From Coriaria nepalensis (taxonomy: Eukaryota > Streptophyta > Magnoliopsida > Cucurbitales > Coriariaceae), in contig CP114490.1 in assembly GCA_027186245.1 (NCBI GenBank), positions 7,138,501-7,202,500 of the forward strand: DNA of 64,000 nt, in the 5' to 3' direction. A program made the translations under genes and the position numbers. The notes below the pieces were generated by a model, which saw only the letters and a program-made list of their open reading frames with translations, ran no database searches and was not told the origin of the DNA. This document shows positions 38,295-49,500 of this stretch, in pieces; the stretch's first letter is position 1; each line of letters opens with the position of its first letter.

Positions 38295-41200
38295 GAGGTC
38301 AAATCTTGGGCTAGTTCTATCACAGTGATATGACTTCAAGCAGCATGGTTTACATCATCGCCCATTAAGTTGCGTTATCCCATGTGAACTAAATCTAAGC
38401 AATGCTCAAACGTATTCACAAAAAAAAACTTTTATACCCATGTTAGAAGGATTTTCCTCAATTAGAACTTTAGAAATCATAATTGTACCCTTAGCAATCT
38501 CATCACAAACATAATGATATTTTACATCTACATGCTTTGTTCTTTCGTGATGCACAAGATTTTTGCTAAGATAAATGATAGATTGACTATCATAAAAATA
38601 ATATAGTTACCATTCAACAAACTAACTTCCCTTAACAAATCTTATAGCCAAATTGCCCAATGAAGGCATCTGAAACAACAACATGTTCTGTTTCAGTTGT
38701 TGACAATGCTATAACCGATTGAAACTGTTATTTCCAGCTTATACAATTCCCACAAAGTAGGAATTAATAGGCTGTGGTTGACTTCCTTGAGTCCCTATCA
38801 CCTGCAAAATTAGAGTTTACAAATCCTACAAGATCAAGTTCTTTAGACCACTATTTAAAACATAATCCTAACTTAGTAGAACTATTAACATATTTTAACA
38901 ACTATTTCAAAACATTCCAATGTTCAAAACCTGGATCTGACATATAACGACTTAACAAAGAAACAGCAAAGGACAAATTTGGCTTTATACTAACCATGGA
39001 ATACATGACTAGTCCTATTGCATTTGAATAAGGAATGTTTTCCATTCTAAGCATATCATTTTCAAATTTTGGACATTATACTTTAGATAGCAAAAAATGA
39101 GCAGAAAGAGGTAAACTAACTTATTTACAACCAAACACATCAAATTTCTTAGCTACTTTTTCAAGATAAGATTTTTTATGCAATTTCAAAGTATTAGCTT
39201 TCCTATTTCTTTCTATTTGCATACCTAAGATTCTGTTTCCTTCACCTAAGTCTTTCATCTCAAATTCAAAACTGAATTTTTTTTCTTTAACTCATCTATT
39301 TTAGTCTTAGACTTACTTATTAAAAACATATCATCTACAGAGATAAGTAAATAAACATAAAAAAAAAAAGTTCACAAAAAAAAAAAAAACATACGTCAAA
39401 TGGACTTCTAGTAAAATCTATTTTAATTACAAAAGCATTCAACCTCAAGTACCATTGTCTTGGTGCTTGTTTCAAACCATACAAGGATTTATTTAATAAA
39501 CACACATGATTAGGATATTTTCTATTTACATATCCAAGGGGCTATTTCATGTATATAATCTCATCTATAACTTACCATGCAAAAAAATTGTTTTAACATT
39601 TATTTGCTTAAGTTCAAGATTATAATATGTAACCGTAGCTAACTCGATTTTTATGGGTTTAAACTTAACTACAGGAGAGAAAATTTCATTAAAATCTACC
39701 ATTTCCCTTTGTGTGAATCACTTAGCAACTAATTGAGCCTTAAATCTGAGATGGTTTAAGGGTGTACCTCTTTTTATCTTGAAGATTCACTTACATTTGA
39801 TTAGACGTTATTTGTCCGGTTGGGGGATAAGTTTCCATGTAGCATTGACTAAGAGAGTTCATTTCTTCATCCATGGCTCCTTCCCATTTCTTACTATCCA
39901 ATGATTTCATTGCCTCATTATAGTCATTTAGTTCAGTCCCTTTAATTTCTATTTCTATAACCAAAATTGTAAAATTAAGATATATATAAGAGTTTTTAGG
40001 ATTAGGTTTTATTGTTCGTTTATCCCTATCTCAGACCAATTAATAATTAGTTAGGTCATAATGGCTTGACCTATCTAAGATCTCATGAGTATCTCATTCA
40101 TCATCTTGACCATCAGCAATGACTTTACCTCTTTTTTTGGTTTAAGTTCATTGAGGCTTCCATCCTCATCTTGCTATCCGTTAGAATCATCAAGGGTTAT
40201 GAACTTTACCTCAAAGTGAGTTCCCTTAGTAGTATATGTTTTATCGAAATTGGATTCACTAGTTTTGTAAGGAAATATCTATTCATTAAAGCTACATCTC
40301 TACGGACTAAAATATTTATTCCAATAAAACTCATATCCCATAACTTATATTCCTATGTACCCTTTTCATAACCTAAGAATACACATTTTTGGGACTTAGG
40401 ATCTAATTTCTCATTTTTTTTATGAGAATATGCAACACAACAAAAAAAAATTTAAGTATCCTAAACTCGGTTTTCTATCTGTCCATTTCTCTTCTGAACA
40501 CTTAAATCTATAGCAGTTGAAGGACTCTTATTTATTAGGTATGCAACACTTTTTACAGCCTCTCCTCAAAATGGTTTACCAACCCTGAAGTGTATTTAAA
40601 CATCTAACTTTTTCTGTAAGTGTTCTATTTATTATTTCATCTATTCCATTTTGTTGAGATTTTTTAACTACTATTCTATGTCTTTGTATGTCATTAACTT
40701 TACAAAATTTATCAAACCTAGAATTGCAAAATTCTGATTCATTATCCATTCTAAGTGTTTTGACCATTTTGTCTAGCTGGTTTTCCACTAAGATTTTCCA
40801 ATCTATAAACCTAGTGAAAGCCTCATTCTTAGACTTAACTAAAAACCCAAACTTTCCTACTATAATCATCTCCAATAGAAAGGAAAATTTGTTTCAACCA
40901 TGAGTAGAGACCTTTTCAAACCCCCATAAGTTAGCTTGCAAATATTTAGATAACCCTTAGCTAAGTGAACTCCTTTAGATAAACTTAACCTATGTTGTTT
41001 TCTTAGAATGCATATTTCATAGAAAGAGGGGCAATTATATCCTTACCAAACATGCATTGTTTACATAAGACATCCATGCCCTTTTGGCTCATATGACCAT
41101 GTCTCAAATGTCATGTATCTGTAGTATCATTCTTAGAAGAAACAAATGCAGTATCTATTTTACCACAAAAATAATAACCAGAAAGTACATACAAGTCATG

Positions 41201-41735
41201 TTTCTTTACACCTATTAAAACACAAACATAATTTTTGTAAACAGTTAAAAAGTCATTTTAGCTCTATACCAACATCCAAAGTGTCCTAAGAAATTAGGTT
41301 TTTTTTAAGTTTAGGAATAAACTTTACTTTTGTTAACATAATAATTTTTCCATTATGCAATTTCAAAGTAATGTTATATATTCCTAGAATTTTACGCATC
41401 TGATTATTACCCATATATACAATACCTTCATTCAATTATTTAAAATCAAAAAACCAATCCTTATAAGACTCATATGAAATGTGCAACCAAAATTTAATAT
41501 GCATTCACTAACAACATCAGTATTAGAAATATTAAGCATTTCAGAATGACATACAATATTATTTGTTCCTATTATATTATCCTCTACTTGATTATGGACA
41601 AATTTCTTATTTTATAAAGCAAAACAGTTTTTCTTTAAGTGTCTTGATTTACTATAGTGATAACATTTCCTAGACTCACTAGACACTTCCTTTTTACTAT
41701 TTTTTTTTTTTTTTCCTTTTACCATGCTTGATAGA
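38295..41735 (-). mobile_element. Ty1/copia retrotransposon relic (gag zinc knuckle to RNase H)
   Basis: Reading the minus strand from right to left there is a degraded zinc knuckle (CYHYSKSRHLKKNC, near 41640, second Cys lost) and pre-integrase remnants. The integrase core lies at 40576-40875 (FGFLVKSKNEAF, LRMDNESEFCNSRFDKFC, QNGIDEIINRTL). The RT has [16 protein letters not shown] near 39470 and [12 protein letters not shown] near 39330, and RNase H-like debris lies below 39000. Stops and frameshifts are frequent, so it is dead. The 5' LTR expected near 41750-42300 in minus orientation is not recognisable. Confidence 0.85.
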
Positions 41736-41759
41736 ATTTTAAAGTGGATCAATAAGAGA

Positions 41760-42290
41760 GGCAGAGACTGAGAAGTACATATATTTTCTTCTCCAATGTA
41801 TATAGAATCATGCTGGGAAAGAGTTCATACTTCATACCCACATGTATGGTCAAAATTTGTCACTCAAGTATTCATTTGCATGCTCCCCGTTTATGCATGT
41901 AAAGTTTTTGGTTTCCTACAAACCAAGCATGCTCAGCCACCTTGTTCTTCACATGCCAGTCATTTTTTGTCTACACATGATCACATGCATGCAAGAGCAT
42001 TTATCAAAGCAAGCACGCAAGGCATTAAATGTACGTTGCAATTTTCGTCCTTCCTTTTACCTAAAAAATGGCAATGTTCTTTGCTCATTTAGAGCATCAG
42101 AAATCACAGAGAAATGTAGAGAGTGTACTTTGAGAGAGTTGAAGTGAGTTAGTATTCTCCTACTCTTCTGTAAAATTTATAATTAGTGAAATTATTTTCC
42201 TCTCCTCCCATAAATGTAGACAGTTGCGGAACTCGATAAATCCTCGTATTTTTTAATCGTGTTTGAGATTCTGGACACAACAAATCGTAA
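41760..42290 (+). repeat. LTR-like sequence in plus orientation (possible solo LTR)
   Basis: It ends with features common to copia LTRs: a CTCTTCTGTAAAATTTATAA-type leader, then GTAGACAGTTGCGGAACTC, TCCTCGTATTTTTTAATCG and GATTCTGGACACAACA. No primer-binding site follows and no partner copy was found, so a solo or truncated LTR is the best reading. The left boundary is uncertain. Confidence 0.35.
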
Positions 42291-42510
42291 GATAACTCTA
42301 AACGCTCATATCTCATCTAAAATCAATGGCAGGGATACGGGCTCTATCACCTCAGTGGCAGGGATACAATCCTCTCAACCCAAACCATACTAAAATCAAC
42401 CCCAGGCATTTGATATTCTGAGATGGGCCATTTACCGAGACATTTGGGCTTTTAAGACATGCTAAAGTATTTAATGCCTTGATGGATCTATTTGCTGAAG
42501 TCCAAAAAAA

Positions 42511-42550
<40 letters not shown>

Positions 42551-42652
42551 TATTCTAATTTTATTTCTTAATTTTATTTAATTACTAGTATATTGTGGCT
42601 GTAATCACGTGGTTTGAGGATTTAGGGCACAGACTCAGAGAAAGCGCGGGGG

Positions 42653-42654
<2 letters not shown>

Positions 42655-42689
<35 letters not shown>
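42655..42689. repeat. GA microsatellite in the DUF760 leader
   Basis: About 34 bp of GA dinucleotides ending about 25 bp before the DUF760 ATG. It therefore lies in the probable 5' UTR or core promoter. A TA array with a long A run sits further upstream (42507-42553). Confidence 0.85.
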
Positions 42690-42692
<3 letters not shown>

Positions 42693-42713
42693 TGATTGTG
42701 GTTGTTATCGTTA

Positions 42714-45080
42714 ATGGCAACCTTCACCTCCTCTCTCTCTCATCACCGGCTCCGCTTGCTTCATGCTCATCCCTCATCGTCTTCTTATTTTTCGCTCTGC
42801 TTCCATGTCCGTTCACGCTCGAGTAAACGGAGGATGTTACCAACCCTAGCTCTATCTTGTTCTTCTTCCGACGAATTCGACTCAAAATATCATTCTGGCT
42901 CTGCCAATTCCTCCAAGGTCAGTTACTTTCTCTATAATTCGCGCCCTGCTTTACTTTCTGTAATTCAATTTCGTTTAGGTACCGTTTGTTTGTTCGCCCG
43001 ATTGTGAGTTTAGCTTCAGCTGATTAGTGATTTCATGTTAGATTGATCATGTAGATTATTGATAAAAATGAAATCCTCTCAGATGCTAGAAGAAACGGTT
43101 ATCATGATAACTTTTTTCCCCCCCTCTTCTTTCAGAATTCAGTTCTTTCGAGTTGGATACAAGAGATAGAACCATTTGATTTGAGTGTAGTTCAAAAAGA
43201 TGTGCCGCACACCACTGTGGATGCTATGAAAAGGACAATCTCAGGCATGTTGGGCTTACTTCCATCTGGGCAGTTTCAAGTTCTGATTGAGGCTTTATGG
43301 GAACCCCTCTCTAAGTTATTGGTTTCGTCAATGATGACTGGGTACGTTCATACTCTTTACCATATTCACTTTTTTTTTTTTTTTTAAGTGTTGAAAGGGT
43401 AACCCACACTTGCATTGGTTCTTCTAATAGTCAAGATGAGAGACTAGAGTTGAGGTATTGAAACTATTTGGAACGGATTTATAGGTTCTTGTACTTCGCA
43501 TCTTACAGCTTAATAATCCTTGATAGGATGTATAATTAATAGTACTTTTTTTTTTTGTGCCTTTCTCACATCAATACTATCATTCTCAACCGGACGTTCT
43601 AAGTAGCCTTATCCTTCCCAATTCTGTGGTCTTTATGCGACATTTTTCGTCTAGCTAACACGTGAAGGGTGTATTGTTTGTATTGCAGGTACACATTGCG
43701 AAATGCTGAATACAGGCTTTGCCGTGACAGAAACCTTGATTTGAATGAAGAGATTTCTGAAAAGAAGAAATTTCAAATTTCTAAGGTTGATTTACAAGAG
43801 ATGTTGCTTGACAGTTCCAGTTTTATCAAATTCTCTGCAAAGCATAAGTTCTCTTCTAAGTATGATGACTCATCCAAAGATTCAGCCGAGAATATCGATA
43901 TTCAAGCCCTTGGTGAAACGTCCCTTGAAGTTCAAGAATATATACTGCAATTGCAGAGTCACCTATCTCTTGTCAAAAAGGTACCAGAGGTTTTCAACAA
44001 GTTTTTGGTTACTGGAACTGTTATACTTGGCATTTGTTAAATGTTGAATTCCATTGCTGTTGTGTTGTTTTCTGATGTTACTTTCTCTATATATATATAT
44101 TGAAGGAACTCCATGATGTCAAGAGGAAAAGTGCTGCCCTTCAAATGCAACAGTTTGTTGGGGAAGAGAAGAATGATCTGCTAGATTATTTGCGATCGCT
44201 ACAACCTGAAAAGGTTGCCTGTAATTTCCTATGCTGCTTTACTATGTTAGATATTATACTGATGGAATGTATCTGTGTTTTCTTCTGCTGAACCTTCATT
44301 CATTCCCGCTAACATTGATGCATCCCTTGCATCAAACTTCATTGTTCTTCGGTTTTTAAAAGTAGTGAGCTGTATCCTCCTACTATTGATAGTTTGGTTT
44401 GAAATACATTCAGCATTAGGAAGTGCCATTGTATGATTACCATGTATAATCTGTGATTTTTATATATTTATTAGCCTCTTATAATCCTGAAGTTTCTGTA
44501 ATTAAAGAAGGTTTGCTGAATTCTGCTGATATTTACACCTTCCCTTCTCTAGCCCTTTATGTAAATGTGCCGGAAACTAATGGGTCTATGAAACAGGTGG
44601 CTGAGCTATCTGAACCGACATCCCCCGATGTTAAAGAAACTATCCACTCCGTTGTCCATGGACTCCTTGCAACTCTTTCCCCGAAGATGCATTCCAAAGG
44701 GCATCCTCTTCCCCAGAATACTGGCGTTGCTGTTAATAATGTCGGAGGGAGTGAAGATAGTTCTGAACTGGTTGAGAACAGTTCGCCTCAATTCCAACCC
44801 CTTATCTCTTTAACTCGGGATTATCTAGCTCGTCTTCTCTTCTGGTTAGGCTTCCCCTCCTTTTCTACATGGCTATCATTAAAAACTTTCTTTTGTCAAT
44901 TCATTGCTTACTTTGTGTGCACGAAAATAATAAGACTCTCCTTGTACTTAATTGATAAGGTGCATGCTATTGGGGCACTATCTAAGAGGTCTTGAGTATC
45001 GAATGGAGCTGATGAAACTTCTGTCCCTTCCAAACGATGCTGAAGATGATAATGTATCTGGGGAGGAGCAGATTGCTTAA
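42714..45080 (+). CDS. DUF760 family protein, predicted plastid-targeted
   Basis: Exons 42714-42917, 43136-43341, 43689-43980, 44106-44213, 44597-44844 and 44960-45080 join in phase to 392 aa; all junctions are GT-AG. The first about 60 residues are rich in Ser, Arg and His with few acids, like a chloroplast transit peptide. The DUF760 core is clear: SWIQEIEPFDLSVVQKDVP, DAMKRTISGMLGLLPSGQF and LLVSSMMTGYTLRNAEYRL (about 97-146). A second conserved part is LQMQQFVGEEKNDLLDYLRS, and the C-terminal part is LARLLFWCMLLGHYLRGLEYRMEL. The family is plant and algal, often plastidial, with no established biochemical role, so I give no function. The exon 4 donor (GTTGCC) is weak but the phase and family sequence support it. 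Confidence 0.88.
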
Positions 45081-45600
45081 AGATATGGGGTTCTCTACTT
45101 CTCTCGACTATATTTCACATTGGCCATGATCAGACTTGAAAGAGAGTTTAATCTTAGATGGAAGTCATTGCAATTTGCAGATGGTGAGAGAGTTCACAGT
45201 TCGAAAGGCATGCAATCTAGCTGTAAATTCTTTTCTTGTGATGATAACTAGCAAATATTGGGTTATCCCTCATTTTCGTGCACGGAATATTGAAAAAATA
45301 AATTTGTTGATTTTGTTTTTTTTATTATTTATTATTATGTGATGTATTGATACACACAATTACATTATGGAAGGAAGACGGATGATAATTGTTAATTGTA
45401 TCATAGTGTATGTCTTAACATTGGACGTTATGAAGTGCTAGGAAATCTTTGTTGAGCCGTATTTTGTTTTTGTCTACTCAATCACCATAGAACAAGAACA
45501 AGAACCAAATGTTTCTACTTCACCAACAAGCTGACCAAATTATTGTACCCAGTCTGTCCTCAAGATGCTGCTTGCAGAATTCATTCATCGATCGTCTAAT
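45081..45600 (+). other. 3' flank of the DUF760 gene
   Basis: T-rich sequence with AATAAA near 45297 that could serve as the polyadenylation signal. The short ORF at 45136-45342 looks like untranslated sequence. No other feature before the hairpin at 45619. Confidence 0.5.
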
Positions 45601-45618
45601 CCATGTTGCTCTCCTTCG

Positions 45619-45708
45619 GAAAATTCGTTCACCCACTGGCCACTTTTCATGCAACCTCAGGGTTCTCATATATCTGATGAGCAGTGGCCAGTGGGAGAAT
45701 GAATTTTC
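45619..45708 (+). ncRNA. Candidate microRNA precursor hairpin
   Basis: Arms 45619-45651 and 45676-45708 are complementary over about 33 bases with only about five mismatches. The longest block is CCCACTGGCCACT paired with AGTGGCCAGTGGG, and the outer end is GAAAATTC/GAATTTTC. The loop is about 24 bases. Arm length, few scattered mismatches and a short loop fit a plant MIRNA foldback. A 5'-U strand of 21 nt could begin TTCGTTCACCC on the left arm. It matches no microRNA I know, and expression cannot be judged from DNA. A small inverted-repeat transposon is the main alternative. Confidence 0.4.
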
Positions 45709-45781
45709 AAAAGTTTAGCAGTTTCAAGATGGGGGGGATCGACCACTTTGTGTGTCCTTCTCTTCTTTGATGCATATATGA

Positions 45782-46252
45782 TTAAGTCAGTAAGCTTGAC
45801 CAGACTAGCTCACACAAAGGGAACAAGTCTAGGGTCATTCGCCCACTTGACCAATATATATATATTTGGTAGCTAACTGAATGATCCTCTCCCATTTCCT
45901 TGAAGTAATATATATCATTCTTGCGTCTTGTAAATTGGTTCAGATACCTATTTTGGCTGTCTCGTTGGGCAATAAGGTTATCAATCTCATGATGAATCTT
46001 ATCAGTCTCGTTATCCTGACTTAAAAAGTGTTTGGCATGTGATTTGTATGAACGAAAAACAGTTTTTGGAGAAGTGAACATCATTCTGAGCATCAATCTG
46101 GGAATTGACGGATCAAGCGAAATGGACGATGTAGAAAACTTCCAAGGTAGAATTGGGCGATCTTCTTGAAGCTGGAAATCGTAACTTGAGAACGATGATT
46201 TCACCTGAAAGACGAGGTTGAACCAGGAGAGAAGATGATCGGAGGTTGCCAT
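45782..46252 (-). CDS. Unassigned ORF, about 156 aa
   Basis: An uninterrupted minus-strand frame starting at MATSDHLLSWFNLVFQ, unusual in length for this AT-rich spacer. The middle part (SLDPSIPRLMLRMMFTSPKTVF) and a charged part (NETDKIHHEIDNLIAQRDSQ, possibly coiled coil) look protein-like, but I recognise no domain. It lies about 300 bp beyond the 3' end of the LRR-WD40 gene, on the same strand. It could be a young or spurious gene, a 3' exon remnant or chance. An internal TTTCAG/GTG near the start could also be a splice site. Confidence 0.25.
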   Translation of the reverse strand: MATSDHLLSWFNLVFQVKSSFSSYDFQLQEDRPILPWKFSTSSISLDPSIPRLMLRMMFTSPKTVFRSYKSHAKHFLSQDNETDKIHHEIDNLIAQRDSQNRYLNQFTRRKNDIYYFKEMGEDHSVSYQIYIYWSSGRMTLDLFPLCELVWSSLLT

Positions 46253-46546
46253 CCGCAATCATGATCAGCAAATGCACGGAAGTTCTTGCTTTGATAATGC
46301 GTTAGAAATTTAATTTATTATGTCTGTTATTGAGTATACTGTTTTGTTTTGTTTTGTTTTGACGATGTTCCTTAATAACTATAACCCTTTTCAACTTTAT
46401 TGTATGGATAATAGCACAAATAATTGATAAATGCTTTTATAATATATACCTAAACTGTTTGAAATGTTCTATCTACATCTACGTAGGAACAGACCTTACA
46501 GTTACAGTAACAAGATCAAGTACTCCAAGTAAAATAACACATCAGA

Positions 46547-49500
46547 TCAACCTCCCATTCTATTAGCCGGACACGAATTCCGATCATACGGGTACTCCTT
46601 GTCATGAGCACTAGATGCAAGCAAATTGACCTAAAACCATCATTATACACACAAAATGGTTAACTAATATTTAGGGAAGGAGATAGTTTTATGAGACACT
46701 CTAAAAGTAAGAATGATCATTTGTGTTATATTACCTTGACAATTTCCGATCTTGAACTTGGCCGAATATAAGCCGCCAAGATGCTCATGTTAAAATCCTG
46801 AGAACATGAAATTTTTGTGTGTAAGAAAAATAGAAAAGAAAATCATCCAATTATTCTCAAACAATTGATGCAAAGTTCATGTAAACTGTATATTTTAGAT
46901 CATATAGTAAAAATTAGAACTCACTCTAAAAGGATCACCCCTCAAAGATTGCACATACATAGTACTCCTCGAACCTCTTCCCTACATTTTACAACACAGT
47001 AAAAACCAATCACATAATCAATTTTTTTTTTCTTTTCGGAGCAGGAGATCGAAAAAATGTATCGGTCGTATGTATCCATCTTACTTGGAACGTAAATCAA
47101 GTAAAAATCGAAAGAAGAATAATTACCTCCAAAGATATGTCCCTCAGACGCCTTCCTGTTTGAGCACAACAGATGCGAACCACATGTTCATCACAACTCC
47201 CACTAATAATATAGTCTCTTCCATTCATGTAATAAGACCTGGTGTAATTTTGCGAGCTTCCCGTTGAAGGTATCTCAAAATTCAAGTGGACCCTACCATC
47301 AACTGCCAGAAGTTGTCTAACCTAATAACATAAATATATATAATAACATCAAACCATCAATATATTTTTGGAGTATACGGGTCTCTTTCTTCATAGTTTT
47401 ATTCACCATAGCAACATAATCCAGAAAATATGCACATCATATATTTTATGAAATTCCAATTGAGAAGTATGATGTATATATCCCCAGAATACCTCATTGT
47501 CTACAGCTGATGAGAGAAGGTAGTGATCATCTGGTGAGAAGCAAACCATCACATTTCCCCTAGTGCTTGAAGTTGTATAACAGGGCCGGATCGGTTTTTG
47601 TCTCAGATCCCACATTTTGATATCTTGATCAAACGAAGATGTGGCAAAAATTGAAGGGGAGTGATTTGAGAACTTCACTACATTAATATGCTCTCGGTGC
47701 ATATCGGTGAACACCTCTAACCGTTTTCTGGTGCTGATGTCATATAGTGCGACATTTCGTGAGTACCCACTTGCCAGAAATAGTTCGTCCGTTGAATTAA
47801 CATGAACAGATGTTAATAGGTCAAACTCGTCAAAGGTAACAGAACCGGCACTAGCCCCATACGTGCCTTTGAGTGTAGGTGGCATGTTTTGAATATCATA
47901 TAACTTTAGTGAACCATTGTCTGAACCAGCTATAAGCTGAAAATTTAAGGAGAAGAGATTTAAATAGGGATATAATTAAAAATGATAATAAAAATAAATA
48001 ACAAATAAATCAAAAGAAGAAAGAAACAAAGATGATCCAAATATGAGCAGTTGATATATATTTACACATATGTACATCCTATATACATCTACATACCTTG
48101 GATGGATACTTCTTGAGCCAAGATAGTCCCAAAACACTATTCATTAATCCAAGTGATGGGATATAACTAACAATTTTTTCATTCTCATGGTTCACCACCA
48201 ATACTTCACCATCCAAAGTTCCAAAGACCATTAGGCTCGGGTCTGAAGGATGGTATTCAAACTGCCTAGGACGAAACCTCCTACTCCTTTCATCTCCTAA
48301 ATCCCCACCTGAAATAGAAAGAGTATGCAAAAAAGGCCAAGCAGAAGAACCAACTTTTGCTGCAGAAAGAGATCTAGCATAAAACTGTTGAGACTTTCTG
48401 GAAGGATATGTTGACTTTCCCTTGGAAGTCAACACATGAGAATGGCTTGCTCTGATTTCACGGTTCATTAAGATGTTGACTAAACTCTCTTTATGCTTCC
48501 TTCTGTATGGAAGATGCTCGAAGTATTGTGAAAATATGTTTGTAGCACATTCCTTGTCAAATTTTCTAATTGGTAAGTCATCTAAGACTTTTAAACTTGG
48601 TAATGAAGCTATCATGTACTCTCTATAATGTTTCTCAAAGCAAATTGGTGAAGCATGAGAGGATATATGCTTCAATGGAACATCAAGTCCATATCGTTTG
48701 CATGATCTTTCTTCACTAGAATTTGATGATGTGTCGGAAGAAACCTGCAGAAAAAACATGATAAACCAAATATTTAAAAATACAGGATACTTACCTAATT
48801 TCCAAGGAAAAGATTATATGAATTACCTCATCTTGTTGAGTAATCATGTTAGATAAGTACTCAGAATAATCATATTCTTGCTGCGGACTCAAAAAATCTA
48901 ATTCACTATCATCTGAAGAGTCTTCAATCACACCTTGAAGATCAAGGTTAATAGAGACATTATTGGGTGAAGAGAATATATTACTATTGGGATCTTCCAG
49001 GTCTATAATATCAACAGAGAAAGAATCTCCAACATTAGAAACAATACTGCCTGGATGGATAGAATCCATTTTATTGTCTGAAGAACAAGGGGCATTGTCA
49101 TTGCAACAGAGCCAATGTTGAAACCTAACTTTCACCAAAGAAGGTAGTTTAGAAAGAGCTGCAATGGTTGTCCAAAGATTTGTAATTCTAGTCTGACACA
49201 TTGAAAGGGACTTCAGATTGGGCATGGATTTAAAGCAATCTTCTCGGAAACTAGAGAGTGAAGTACTGAAGTCAAGGTTGAGGGTTTGTAAACGCTTGTA
49301 TTCTCCCATCATATTGAGTTTTCGGAAATGAGAAGACCTTAGTTTCAAAATTTGGCATGTCAAGCCCCTTTGAGAGAGATTCCTAAGAATGAGATTTCAA
49401 AAATAGTGAGAATAAGTTGCGTAAGAAAGCAGGCTATATAATTATGCACTGAACATCTTGTCAGAACCCCTCCTAGTCATAGAAATATATTAGGAAATGA

